Source: Catonia carolina (taxonomy: Eukaryota; Arthropoda; Insecta; Hemiptera; Achilidae). From it: DNA of 64,000 nt. The notes under the pieces are model-generated. The model saw only the letters and a list, made by a program, of their open reading frames with translations, ran no database searches and was not told where the DNA came from. Both the position numbers and the translations under genes were made by a program. Location: the NCBI GenBank assembly GCA_035578175.1, contig JAQMRL010000014.1:11384274-11448273 (forward strand), written 5' to 3'. Positions 1-10,697 of this stretch are shown here, piece after piece. Every line of letters begins with the position of its first letter. Position 1 is the stretch's first letter.

Positions 1-3000
1 AATGTACGTACCGTGGATGGTTTTTATCTCAGCGGTACGAACTGTACGGTCTTTACCGGGAAAGACGTTAACGATTGTGCCCAGCGGCCATAAGGCAGGG
101 GCAGTATCTAGATTTTGAATTATGACAACATGACCAACTCGAAGGTTGTCACGAGCACGAGTCCATTTATTTCGCTGAGTTTGAGTATGAAGGTAATTCA
201 GGGACCATTGCTTCCAAAATGACTGAACTAATACCTTTAGTTGTTGCCAGCGTGAAGCAGGCCGAAGTTGATCGATTGTACTTGGTTCTGGTGGTTGTAA
301 TAAAGAAGATCCGATGAGAAAATGACCAGGAGTTAACATAAGTCTCTCCTCGCTGGGGTCAGACGAAAACTGGAACAAAGGTCTGCTGTTTAAGACAGCT
401 TCTATACGAGCGAATAAAGTTAGGTACTCCTCGAAGAGCAGGGGTTTGTCCCCGATGAGACGAAGCAAACAATGTTTGGCAGATTTAACGGCGGCCTCCC
501 ATAACCCGCCGAAATTAGGCGCAGAAGGTGGATTGAAGTGCCAGGTAATTTTTAACGCAGCGAGATGATTTCCAGTAGCAGTGGAAGAACTGCGAATTAA
601 ATGATAAATGTCGGCAAGTTTGTTTTTAGCGCCTACAAAGTTGGTGCCATTATCGGAGTAAATGTCCGAGGGCAGGCCTCGACGAGACACAAAGCGATCC
701 AGAGCAGCAAGAAATGCTTCGGTTGACAGATCGGACACGAATTCGAGATGAACAGCCTTAGTAGACATACACACGAAGACACACAAATAGCCTTTGGAGC
801 AGGGAGATTTACGAAGCCGGGTAGTTTTGACGATGAAAGGACCAGCATAATCAACACCAGTAGAGGAGAATGCTTTAGAAGCAGTGACACGAGAAGAAGG
901 TAATGCAGACATTATTGGTTGAACAGGTCGTCCGTTGTATCTAATGCAGCGAACGCAGCGATGAATTCGATGTCGGATTACATTTCTTGCAGATAGAATC
1001 CAAAAACGTTGAACAATTAAAGCCTGTGTGGTACGAGGTCCTGAGTGAAGCGACAATTGATGAAAATAATCGCATACTAGACCGGTTAAGTGACTGTGTT
1101 TAGGCAGTAACATAGGATGCTGTGCAGTTGAACTAAGAGCGGAACGGCATAGTCGACCGCCCACTGTTAGAATACCTTGATCGTTGAGCAGAGGCGACAA
1201 AGAAATAAGCGACTTGGATGGCGGTTTGCCCTTGGTGATGGCATGTATGTCACCGGAGAAATAACGCAGTTGAGTTAATTTTACGCAAAGATTAGTGGCA
1301 TCGCAGAGCTCTTCTGAAGCCAGAAACGATGAGAAAACGATGGAAGGAGACTTGAGTTTTTTGACGAAACGCATAACATAAGCCATAATTCTAATTAGAC
1401 GAGAAAACGAGGAGAATTTTAATAAGATATCGTCGGGAAACGAAGGATCAGTAGAAACGGCGAGACATGTTTTTTCTTGCCGCAGATCGAGCTTGTCGGT
1501 AGCGACAGACGGAATATTAATCGCAGGCCATTTGGAAGATGGTGTACGATAAATAGGCGGACCTAGCCACCATAACGGGTGATTGATTAAGTCGGTGCAG
1601 TTTGTGCCACGAGATGCGACATCAGCAGGGTTCTGGTCAGTGGAAATGTGAGACCGGCAGTTTACATCGGTTAAGGATAAAATTTGTTGCACACGATTGG
1701 CAATGAACAACTTTAAACGGTGTTGCGGTGTTTGTAACCAGGCTAACACGATACTAGCATCAGTGAATAATCGCAATTCACAACAAGAAATGGAGCTCGT
1801 GAAATTAGAAATTGAAAAAATTAATCGGGCTAACAAGAGTGCAGCGCACAGCTCGAGACGAGGAATTGTAACATTTTTTAATGGAGACACCCGGCTTTTA
1901 GCTTTGAGTAGAAACATGTTAACATGAGAACCTGTTTGTACGTGAAGGTAAACACAAGCAGCGTAACCCTTCTCAGAAGCATCGCAGAATCCAAGTATTC
2001 GGTATTCGGCGCCGTTGACAGTGATTAGCCGAGGTAAACGAAAATTTTGTAAAGAAGACAAATCAGAACTGAATTTATTCCAAGCACGGTCGAAGAGCGG
2101 AGGTAACTTGTCGTCCCACTGCAGATTGTTATTCCAGAGTTGTTTCAAGAAATGTTTCACCCAGAAGGTGACTGGAGTGAGAAAACCGAGAGGATCGAAG
2201 ATTTTCGCCAGGTAGGAGAGCACATTACGTTTTGTGACCTCCGAATCGAAAGGAATTACATGATACGAGAACGAATCAGAGTTGGGGTTCCACTGAAGCC
2301 CTAAGATTTTAATTGACGAAGTTTCGTCCGAGAAGCAGACGGGATTTTCCAGGTGATCATTTGGAAAACGTTGTAGAAGATCAGGATGATTAGACGACCA
2401 TTTGCGCAGCTGAAAGCCTCCTAAAGCGAATAATTCGATGAGCTGGTCGATTAGCAGTTCAGCTTCCTTAAAGGTGGAAGCGCCGGTGAGTATGTCATCG
2501 ACATATGTGCTGGAACGTATAGCATCGGACGCAAGAGGAAAAGAAGAGCCTTCATCTTCAACTAATTGAAGCAAGGTACGTTGTGCTAGGTAAGCAGACG
2601 GTTTGACTCCGTAAGTCACAGTATTGAGCTCGAACTCTTGAGGTATGGAATTGGCATCAGAACAATAAAAAATATGCTGATGAGACCGATCTTCAGGTCG
2701 CACGAGAATTTGTCGATACATCATTTTAATGTCAGAACAGACAACTATTTGATGTTTTCGGAACGAGATTAAAATATCGCAAATGTCCTTTTGTAATTTA
2801 GGACCAGACAAAAGTTGATTATTAAGCGAATTACCGTGACAATCAGAGAAAGAAGCGTTAAATACGACACGAATTTTCCCATTAGGGTCGGCGGTTTTAA
2901 AAACGCCGTGATGCGGAATTATGTATTCAGCGATGGAAGAAGCAGGAGACATGTGGTTGAGAATAAGATAATCACGCATGAAATCGTGGTATTTTTGTTG

Positions 3001-5283
3001 AACTACAGGTTGCTGCGAGATTTTAACAGCGAATTTTTTAGCAGCACTACTTGCAATATTACGATTGGAAGACAACGGTGTAGAGTTTGTTTTAAATGGA
3101 AGCGCAACAATGTAGCGTCCAGTGCTATCACGAGTGGTGGTATCGGAAAATAACTTCTCACAATAGTCATTGTCCGGATCAGTAGCAGGAGGAGCGACGA
3201 TTTCTTCTGACTCCCAGAAGCGTTGCATAGTTTGAGCGAGTGAATCGACAGCAGCGAATAACGAATTGGTAGGTTGGTTATTTAAAACCGTAGACAATGC
3301 TGGTAATTTACCAAAAATTACCCAGCCGAAAACTGTAGAAATGGCAGAAGGACTGCCTTTGATTATTGAATTATTTTGTTGAATTATTAAATCAGGAAAC
3401 ACTTCGGCGCCCAGTAAAATGTCTACAGGGGCGGAGTGTATGAACGCAGGATCAGCAAGAATTTTATCGGAGTGTGATTGTAACACTTCGTGAGACAGAC
3501 AGACAGATGGTAAATTATTAGTAATTTTAGGAATTACTAATGCGGTTGTATTAAGACGAAAATCGCTGTTCAGTTGAGAAGCGATGGTAAGCTGCGAAGT
3601 ACCCTGAATTTGAGTAGTTGTGGCTGAAATGCCTAACAGGTTTTGACGACACGGAAATATTTTTGCGCCAATTAGTTCAGCAGCGCGAGACGTGATTAGA
3701 TTCACTTTGGAACCACAGTCGAGTACAGCACGGAAAGCGAGAAAATTACCAGAGTGATTTTGTATAAGCACAGTGGCAGTACCTAACAAAACCTTTTGAG
3801 AACCAGTTTGACATGAAAGCGAATTGCTATTAGACGAATCGATTGAAGTCACAATATTTTCAGTAACAGGGTCTTGACGCACGTTACTGAATGTAGCAGG
3901 AGGTTTATCACCGCTAGTACTTGCAGATGAATGACGATCAAACGAATGGATAACTTGTGAATTATTATTACGGTTGAAATTGTTAACAATAGATTTATTG
4001 TTAGGATTAATCGATGTAGACTGACGAACATTGGAATCGACTTGAGTTGGTGCGTCGTGTAACAGCGTGTGGTGATTAGTAGCGCCACATAAACGACAGG
4101 ATTTGATAGATTTACAATCTTTGCGAGAGTGCTTGCCGAGGCAGGCGAAACACCTACGAAGTTGAAAGATTTGTTTATGTCGTTCTTCAACAGACATAGT
4201 AAGAAATTCGTGACAATTGAAAATATTATGGTTAATGGAACCACAAAACTGACATTTATAAACAGTGTCGCTACTTGAATTGGCAGGATTACTACTTAAT
4301 AAAACTGAATGTTGTTTTTTAGGTAGCGTCGGAGACTGCGGTTGTTTGCGGAAAACCGGTTTGTGGACTGCCGGTTTATCGACATTAGATTTACTTGCAT
4401 ACGATGAATTAGAATTATCGATTGATTGAGAAGAATTAAGTAATTCGCAAGAATGCATTTTAGCAGTAACAAACGAGATTAAAGATTCGTACGAAGGCAC
4501 GGAAGACGCAGTATTGTGATCTTCAAAGCTGAGTTTAGTAGCAGAATCTAAATTTGAATAAGCGATTTCAAATAAAAGATACTCGAGTAGATTAATATTG
4601 AGTATTCGCAAAGCACCTATAGCAGCTTCGTGAACATTTAAGAAATGTTTTAACGATTGATAGCTAGGAGAATCAGATTTGACGAAATTAAAAACTTGAT
4701 TTAGATGTACATTTGCAATTCTACGTGGATTTGAATAACGGTCAAGAATTAAATTATACGCCAATAGGTAATTATCAGCAGACAATGGTAAATGTTCAAT
4801 TAAGCGAAGAGGTTCGTTATTTAACGAGCATCGCAGGTAGTGCAATTTTTGCACTTGAGACAAATCAGAATTATGATGGATTAAGTCATTAAACAGACTT
4901 ATGAAGTTCTGGAATTTCGTTATGTCACCATCATAGGATGGTAAGCGAATATTAGGTAACTGGACCAATGGCGAATTATTGATTTTGTGTTGACTTGAAA
5001 TAATCACAGTGTTATCTAACGATTGAATTAGTTGTTGCGCTGAACCAATTAATTGAAAATATTTGTTTTCAAAATTGGTGCGCTCGACTTCGAAGTTGTT
5101 ATCAGGTTTAAGTAATTCAAGTTTGGTTTGAATCAATTCAAAGTCAGACCATAGATCAATGAATTTTTCTAACCGTAATTTTATTTGAGTTATTTCTACA
5201 TCAGATTTGAGAAACAAATCGAAACGATTTAAATGGTTATTAATCACGTCACGTTTTTTAATTAATGAATTATAATCGTCCAT
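1..5283 (-). CDS. BEL/Pao gag-pol polyprotein, C-terminus off the left edge
   Basis: Starting from ATG at 5283 I find no stop in 1761 codons down to position 1, so the frame looks intact and leaves the window. Domain order (residues approximate): DUF1759-type gag 105-250; three zinc knuckles at 344-357 (CX2CX4HX4C), about 377-389 (CX2CX3HX4C) and about 396-409 (CX2CX4HX4H); aspartic protease near 520 with LDCG where D-S/T-G is usual; reverse transcriptase 780-1030 with YVDD at 927; RNase H from about 1098 (CDASEKGYAA); integrase zinc domain about 1389-1440; integrase core with D in VDYAGPF (about 1478), D in SDNGTNF (about 1544) and E in GLWEAAVKS (about 1596). The order protease-RT-RNase H-integrase and these motifs are BEL/Pao. 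It copies its RNA into DNA and inserts it. An uninterrupted frame suggests a young, possibly active copy. Confidence 0.9.
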   Translation of the reverse strand, partial: MDDYNSLIKKRDVINNHLNRFDLFLKSDVEITQIKLRLEKFIDLWSDFELIQTKLELLKPDNNFEVERTNFENKYFQLIGSAQQLIQSLDNTVIISSQHKINNSPLVQLPNIRLPSYDGDITKFQNFISLFNDLIHHNSDLSQVQKLHYLRCSLNNEPLRLIEHLPLSADNYLLAYNLILDRYSNPRRIANVHLNQVFNFVKSDSPSYQSLKHFLNVHEAAIGALRILNINLLEYLLFEIAYSNLDSATKLSFEDHNTASSVPSYESLISFVTAKMHSCELLNSSQSIDNSNSSYASKSNVDKPAVHKPVFRKQPQSPTLPKKQHSVLLSSNPANSSSDTVYKCQFCGSINHNIFNCHEFLTMSVEERHKQIFQLRRCFACLGKHSRKDCKSIKSCRLCGATNHHTLLHDAPTQVDSNVRQSTSINPNNKSIVNNFNRNNNSQVIHSFDRHSSASTSGDKPPATFSNVRQDPVTENIVTSIDSSNSNSLSCQTGSQKVLLGTATVLIQNHSGNFLAFRAVLDCGSKVNLITSRAAELIGAKIFPCRQNLLGISATTTQIQGTSQLTIASQLNSDFRLNTTALVIPKITNNLPSVCLSHEVLQSHSDKILADPAFIHSAPVDILLGAEVFPDLIIQQNNSIIKGSPSAISTVFGWVIFGKLPALSTVLNNQPTNSLFAAVDSLAQTMQRFWESEEIVAPPATDPDNDYCEKLFSDTTTRDSTGRYIVALPFKTNSTPLSSNRNIASSAAKKFAVKISQQPVVQQKYHDFMRDYLILNHMSPASSIAEYIIPHHGVFKTADPNGKIRVVFNASFSDCHGNSLNNQLLSGPKLQKDICDILISFRKHQIVVCSDIKMMYRQILVRPEDRSHQHIFYCSDANSIPQEFELNTVTYGVKPSAYLAQRTLLQLVEDEGSSFPLASDAIRSSTYVDDILTGASTFKEAELLIDQLIELFALGGFQLRKWSSNHPDLLQRFPNDHLENPVCFSDETSSIKILGLQWNPNSDSFSYHVIPFDSEVTKRNVLSYLAKIFDPLGFLTPVTFWVKHFLKQLWNNNLQWDDKLPPLFDRAWNKFSSDLSSLQNFRLPRLITVNGAEYRILGFCDASEKGYAACVYLHVQTGSHVNMFLLKAKSRVSPLKNVTIPRLELCAALLLARLIFSISNFTSSISCCELRLFTDASIVLAWLQTPQHRLKLFIANRVQQILSLTDVNCRSHISTDQNPADVASRGTNCTDLINHPLWWLGPPIYRTPSSKWPAINIPSVATDKLDLRQEKTCLAVSTDPSFPDDILLKFSSFSRLIRIMAYVMRFVKKLKSPSIVFSSFLASEELCDATNLCVKLTQLRYFSGDIHAITKGKPPSKSLISLSPLLNDQGILTVGGRLCRSALSSTAQHPMLLPKHSHLTGLVCDYFHQLSLHSGPRTTQALIVQRFWILSARNVIRHRIHRCVRCIRYNGRPVQPIMSALPSSRVTASKAFSSTGVDYAGPFIVKTTRLRKSPCSKGYLCVFVCMSTKAVHLEFVSDLSTEAFLAALDRFVSRRGLPSDIYSDNGTNFVGAKNKLADIYHLIRSSSTATGNHLAALKITWHFNPPSAPNFGGLWEAAVKSAKHCLLRLIGDKPLLFEEYLTLFARIEAVLNSRPLFQFSSDPSEERLMLTPGHFLIGSSLLQPPEPSTIDQLRPASRWQQLKVLVQSFWKQWSLNYLHTQTQRNKWTRARDNLRVGHVVIIQNLDTAPALWPLGTIVNVFPGKDRTVRTAEIKTIHGTYI

Positions 5284-6486
5284 GTTGACGAAATAAACGA
5301 ATAAATATAAGTGAATTAATAAACAAACACAAATTGAGAAAGATAAACAAACATTGACTGTCAATAATTAGGTTAGTGTAACGATTTAACATTGAAGGTT
5401 ATTTACAATGAAGCGTACGGTACGAGATTCAGCTGGTAAATGAAACCGGCTTGACTGTTGAACGAGATGGGCGGAGGGCGCATCGAGTCTGCGCAATGGA
5501 ACGTAGTGATTTGATGAAGACACAGAAAATGGCGACTATTATAAGTTCTAGAACAAAGCTAACAGAGAAGTGAAGCGTTGAGTGTGACGTCACGAGACGC
5601 GCAGTATATTAACAAGTAGATACTAGCAACAAGTAGATACATCCACCGTTAACGCAATAACCGCAGATGATTACACAATATGTAATTAACGAGTTTAATG
5701 AAATAATAAAACAGTATATGTAATTGACTGTATCCATAGATCACTGATAGATATCCGATGCCCGGACAGGACCAATAATGTTAGCGCTTGTAAGACGCTG
5801 GATAAAAGACAATGAAACGAATTTAAACTGAATAATTTTATAGAACTTAGTAAACGATTAATTGACTTAATTCGGAGGACCAGGTCAGTTTTAAGCGGCT
5901 GCCGACCACAGCAAAAACGATTTAAAGAATAAACCAAATGAATTAGTAACAGGAGGAATAAAATAACGAAAGGTAACGGACATAATTGGTAGGGAAAAAA
6001 CATAGGGAGACACACTATTGAATAACTAACCGTAATAATGGAAAAACGTTCTTACCTGGAATCCATTAACAACTTGAAACTTGTAGATAAGCACGTGGAA
6101 GCACACTGGTAACATTGCAATGAACACACTACGACAGTTTACAATAAAAAACACATGAGCAATTGCATACAGTTCACATTAAGCATAGAATAACGAACAG
6201 TTTAGGTTTGTAGAAAACCAACGAGAAACGAAACGAACTGATTGTAAACGAAGAGATTGGCAGGGCATCACCAACCCACGCCACACGCTAAGCGCAAGAG
6301 ACAAGAACGCAACCATACATCACGGCAGCTAAGACAAGAGTGTGTAAGGAAGAAGCCGGATATTCAAAAGGAAGAGGGGATACGGATGACGTGACTTAAT
6401 GATGTCACGCGGAAACAGATGCAGGAACAAATTGTAATTAGCGGGGAAAACAGTTTGAATTAACCCCGGGAAGACTGGCGCTAACA
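5284..6486 (-). other. BEL/Pao 5' LTR plus leader
   Basis: This is noncoding DNA upstream of the gag-pol ATG. The LTR probably starts at 6486 (minus strand TGTTAG). Its 3' end and the tRNA primer site could not be fixed without the second LTR. Near 6055 the minus strand reads TTCCAG then GTAAGAACG, a good splice donor context, but no matching acceptor was identified. A short repeat (AACAAGTAGATAC twice) lies at 5610-5640. A 106-codon open frame at 5695-6015 has no recognisable content and is not called as a gene. Confidence 0.6.
5585..5592. promoter_or_regulatory. CRE-like palindrome in the BEL leader/LTR
   Basis: TGACGTCA, the perfect 8-bp CREB/ATF site, lies in the BEL upstream region. A related pair, GATGACGTGAC and ATGATGTCACG, is at 6386-6410. 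Such sites often drive LTR promoters. Function here is inference from motif only. Confidence 0.35.
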
Positions 6487-7308
6487 GTCTGTGTGTGTGT
6501 CTGTGTGTCTGTGTGTGTGTGTCTGTGTGTGAACAGAATATCTCAAGAACGGAACATCGTACGAACTTGAAACTTGAAACTTAAGTTACATACCACTACC
6601 GGACGCGACACGAACATTTTCATCAAAATCGGTCAACCGGAAGTAGTAGTTTATTCGTATAATTTTTCAGTTTTTTGCGATTTTCTCAAAAACTGGTCCT
6701 ACGATTTTTTTTAAAATCGCCTATTTTACTCAATTTTTTATTCTTCACAAGATAGGGTAGGCGCCATTTTTGCTGAAATTCTCGGTGAGGCTGTTTTCAC
6801 GTAAAAACGTTGTTTTTTTAAGATTACGGCTTTAATATAAATTTTAGCGCAAAAACTTATATAATAAAAGTTGTAGAGAATTTAAAAACCTACAACTTCT
6901 GTTTCAAACATTTTTTTGTATAACGCTTAGTTTAGCGGTAATTTGCGATTTTCTGTTTTTTTTCTCACGAAAACGCGAGAAAAATTGATTTTTTTAAGAT
7001 TTCGGCCTTAGTATGCATTTTACGACAAAAGTGTATATAATTTAATTTATAGAAAATTAAAAGATCTACAACTTTTATTTAAAGCATTTTTCTCTACAGA
7101 GCCTAGTTTATAGAGAAAGAGTGATTTTCCGTATTTCTAAGCCAAACTGAGGTTGATTTTCATTTTGCATCATTCACTCATGATTAAAATAAGGTTATGT
7201 TTTTGAGGTTAGTTTTTTGTTTATTTCTAATATTTTATTATTAATGTTAGGTTTATTGTTAATTATTTGCATTGGCAAGAGAAAGTTGTGTGAGTGTTTC
7301 ACACCAGA
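6487..7308 (+). repeat. HINE-like repeat, 5' end removed by the BEL insertion
   Basis: Begins inside the GT/CT microsatellite and runs through the body (CATCGTACGAACTTGAAAC, GATAGGGTAGGCGCCAT) to GGCAAGAGAAAG and the 3' hairpin GTGTGAGTGTTTCACAC plus CAGA. The first ~170 bp (5' end to microsatellite) should lie beyond the BEL element to the left of the window. Confidence 0.8.
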
Positions 7309-7407
7309 TTTTTTATGTTTATTTCTAATGTTTTATTACTAATGTTAGGTTATATTGTTCAATATTTGCATTGGCAAGAGAAAGTTGTGTGAGTGTTCCA
7401 CACCAGA
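7309..7407 (+). repeat. HINE-like 3' end, tandem extra copy
   Basis: The last ~95 bp of the HINE-like repeat (from TGTTTATTTCTAATG to the hairpin and CAGA) are repeated directly after the complete end at 7308. Confidence 0.75.
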
Positions 7408-8074
7408 TTTTTTTAAATTGCATCCAGGAGACTCCGAAAATGGAGTAGGTATAAGAGAAAACCGGCCTAAGACAGGGAAGCGAGGCAACCACCCGTGGCC
7501 CTGCGCAGCAAAATATTAAAGTTTACATAATACACCTTAACTTTAACAAGTTAAGCAACACGTTTTGGGCTAACATCTTGGTAAAGTAACCACCTGACCA
7601 AAATACCATAAACACACATTTTTGACTGTTTGTCCAATTTGAAATTCAAGCTTGCACATCGGTGAAAAATAACAAATAAACTTGGATGGTTGTGAAACGT
7701 ATGTCCTGTGATAACAAACACTTATATTGCAGTAGAATCCCACTAATCTGAACTTCGCTTGTTGGATAGCCGGTTAATCTGGACAGGATTTTAAAAAATT
7801 AAATATTAAACAGGATTTATTAATTTTACCTTTTATTTTTATTAAGTCAATCTCTATTCGACTTAAAAAAACTACGGAGTTTTCGGAAAAAATGAATTTT
7901 TGACCGTTTCGGCCTTAAGGGCGGGTGACCGGTGTGGACCTCCACCTGCCTGTTATGAGTAATGCCAGATTGTAAAAACTTTATTGTACCCTCTGAGACC
8001 AACATTTCTTAGCTGATATATGAAGTTATATCATTAAAACAGTAGATACTTTAAAAACACGACAGATATTTGAA
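7408..8074. other. Unassigned, with a possible pogo/Tigger-type end
   Basis: No gene is seen. At 7731-7790 CAGTAGAATCCCACTAATCT followed by GGATAGCCGGTTAATCTGG resembles pogo/Tigger terminal repeats (CAGT...ATCCGAA). No partner end was found. A CCACCTGCCTGTTATG piece at 7952-7967 resembles the 5' end of the CAA-tail family in reverse. Confidence 0.3.
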
Positions 8075-8479
8075 ATGCCCATAACGGGCAGGTGGAGTGT
8101 TAAATTTTGCATTCGATCTGTTTGTTCAAGGGCTACTAAAATAGTCCTGTTTCTTATCACATAGTCAGCCAATTAAATGACTGAACTATTTAAGAACAGA
8201 AGAGGTAGAGGTGTACTAATGACTAGTAAAAGACACTAGTCAGAGTTATCTCCTCTGAGAGTAATGAATTTCAATATACAGCCAGACCCTGTGGTGAATG
8301 AAGTGAAGGTGTCATATGTAGGGTGGAAAGTGGATGCTTTTAAGAGGCCTTGGCATGCTCATAAGCACACCCTTTCAACTCGGTGAGGAAGGCAGTAATA
8401 AACCACCTCACTCCTCGTTTTTACTTAGTTAAACCTCTAGAGGTTCAAACCAGCCTTTCGGCTGTTGACCTAAACAACA
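8075..8479 (+). mobile_element. CAA-tail retroelement, full-length copy
   Basis: Runs from ATGCCCATAACGGGCAGG to CTAAACAACA. It is flanked by a 13-bp target duplication ACAGATATTTGAA (8062-8074 and 8480-8492), which defines both ends and shows retrotransposition. Non-coding, about 405 bp. It carries the landmark GGAAGGCAGTAATAAACCAC and ends in a short CAA tail rather than poly-A. Confidence 0.8.
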
Positions 8480-8492
8480 ACAGATATTTGAA

Positions 8493-9258
8493 GGTTAAAA
8501 TGAAGCCAGCAAACGAGATTTTTTGATGTTTGTTATTTGATTTGATATCGGCCTAGAGAAATTTATTATTTGTTTTTGTACTACTGTAATATACTATTGT
8601 TGCAACTATTTTATGGGTTTATATGTTACACGAAATGAAATTTAATTTGTTGAACCAAAAGCCCTTGACATATCTGGAACATGTTGAGCCTATTTGTAAA
8701 TATAAAAAATTGTATGTAAATAAACAGTTTTAATGCGGTGTTAGGTTATCGGTATTTATACCTACTGTGTACAAGTATTCAAAGAAGAGAGAGAGATGTA
8801 AAATGCGTTGCGAGTGAGAGAGAGATTGAGTGAGAATGACAGATTTATTAGAATCAGATTTACTTTTACAAATAACTGACCGTGACGTCATTCTTTATGT
8901 TAACTTTTGACATTTACATTTTTAAAAATGGCGAACTCGATCACTACTCCAAATATCTCTGGTTTGATTCCCGGTTTCATTTTAAATCTAACTCATAAAT
9001 TTTTATTCTATTAAACCTTTCGAAATTAATTGTAGTAGGTAACTGAAGAGTATATGAATAACGGGTGAGTCAGATAAGGATTCCCAAATTGATTGCAGGA
9101 AAACGGAGTGACGTAGAATGATACGGAAAATATATTTTCCAATAAAGTGACCATTGGCTTTTCTATAAAAATATTTTAGTCCACTTCGAATGTAATGGGT
9201 GTGCCGAAACTGAAGCCGTGTTCAAATCTCGTAATTTTCAAATCTAAACATAGTATAC
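8493..9258. other. AT-rich DNA without recognised features
   Basis: No gene or clear repeat is seen. A purine-rich GAGAGA stretch is at 8786-8835. Confidence 0.4.
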
Positions 9259-10429
9259 CTACTATCGGTTTTATAATCATAGTCACCCGAGTTTGAACCC
9301 TTGCATCTCCAAAACTATGAGTCAGATTTTAATAAACTTTACATCAAAATTTAGCTAATTTTATTCTACGTTGATCCATAATATAGCTACATTTTTAATA
9401 TTTTTAAAAAATGGCCATATCGAGGTTGGACGACAAAAAGACCCGGTTTTTTTGCTACCGCAACAAGTTTCATGCGTTTAGAGGCGTGTAACTCGAAAAT
9501 TATTTGATCGAGAAGTATAAAATTTTAACACAACATAGAAAATTATATTCTTACAGGGTGTACGAAATTTCGAATTCATAGGTTATTTAAATTTGTATTT
9601 ATTAATAATATTCTGATTCCTTGCTATCTCGGTAACCGCTCAATCGATCGCCACAAGCAAACTGTCGTTTTATTCAGCGTAGAAAACTTAGTACAACATA
9701 ATAGCATGAAATATTGATTGGCCAATGTTGTGGTAGAATTTTTAAAATTTAAAAAAATAGACTGGGTAATGCGGGGGTGGGCGCCACTATCTATGTTGCC
9801 TGAATCTTACTGTCTACCTGAATTGACAATGCAGTCAGTCAATTCAGGTAGACAGTCCGACAGGATGTAACGTACACAACCTGCAACATGGATAGTAGCG
9901 CCCACCCCCGCATTACCCAGTCTATTTTTCAGAATTTTAAAAATTCTGCCATAACATTGGCCAATCAATATTTCATGTTATTAACATATTTGTACTAAAT
10001 TTCTTACGCTGAGTAAAACGATAGTTTGCCCGTACCGAACGATCGAGCGGTTATCGAGATAGCAAAGGTTCAGAATATTGTTAATAAATCAAAATTTAAT
10101 TAACTTACGAAATTTAATTTTCGTACATGCTGTAAGAATGTAATTGTCTATGTTGTGTTAAAATTTTAAACTTTTCGGTCAAATAATTATCGAGTTACAC
10201 GCTTCTAAACGCATGTAATTTGTTGCGGTAGCAAAAGAAAACCGGGTCTATTTGTCTTCCAACCTCGATATGGCAATTTTAAAATAACATTTAAAATATA
10301 GGACTATTATAGGTCAACGCAGAATAAAATGAGCTAACTTTTGATGTAAAATATATTAAAACCCGACTCATAGTTTTGGAGATGCAAGGGTTCAAACTGG
10401 GGTGTCTATGATTATGAAACCAATAGTAG
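9259..10429. mobile_element. Long foldback element, 1.17 kb
   Basis: Two ~575-bp arms are inverted copies of each other. The outer ends read ACTATCGGTT (9261) and AACCAATAGT (10418-10427). Inner landmarks such as TTGCATCTCCAAAACTATGA pair with their complements near 10365-10390. The centre is an 18-bp perfect stem (9810-9827 with 9838-9855) around a 10-base loop. No coding capacity. No clear target duplication was found. Confidence 0.8.
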
Positions 10430-10675
10430 TCACAGTTATCTCTTCTCAGAGTAATAAATTTTATCATTACGTATACAAGAAGACCTTATGATGAACGAAA
10501 TGAAGGTGTCATATACAGAGTGGAAAATACGTGCTTTTCGGAGTGCTCGGCATGCTGATAAGAATACTTTTCCATTCAGTGAAGAAGGCATGGTAAACTA
10601 CCTCACTCCTCATTTTACTTAGTAAAACCTTTAGAGGTTTAAATTAGCCGTTCAGCTGATGACCTAAACAACACA
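10430..10675 (+). mobile_element. CAA-tail retroelement, 5'-truncated
   Basis: Starts at the CAGTTATCTCTTCTCAGAG block, directly at the end of the foldback, and runs to CCTAAACAACAC. 5' truncation is typical of target-primed retroelements. Confidence 0.7.
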
Positions 10676-10697
10676 CAAAATGATTTGTATTAACAAT

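Larger units (their letters stand above)
1..6486 (-). mobile_element. BEL/Pao LTR retrotransposon, 3' end beyond the left edge
   Basis: The unit comprises a polyprotein gene (5283 to 1), a leader and a 5' LTR (5284-6486). The right end is taken as 6486, where the minus strand begins TGTTAGCGCC, a usual TG LTR start, and where the DNA changes abruptly into the microsatellite of a HINE-like repeat. This implies insertion into that repeat. The 3' LTR and left flank lie outside the window, so LTR identity, LTR length and target duplication cannot be read here. Confidence 0.85.

Noticed and set aside
3849..4244. 131-codon minus-strand ORF
   Set aside because: It is an out-of-frame shadow of the BEL gag region, whose true frame runs through it.
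5695..6015. 106-codon hydrophobic minus-strand ORF
   Set aside because: Lies in the BEL leader/LTR; no known domain, likely chance.
6487..7407. HINE-like repeat as an ordinary TIR transposon with ACTTTCTCTTGCC as its exact terminus
   Set aside because: The right-hand copy of the inverted word is followed by a conserved 25-bp hairpin end, so the inverted words are sub-terminal on one side, and no target duplication is seen. I keep it as an alternative.
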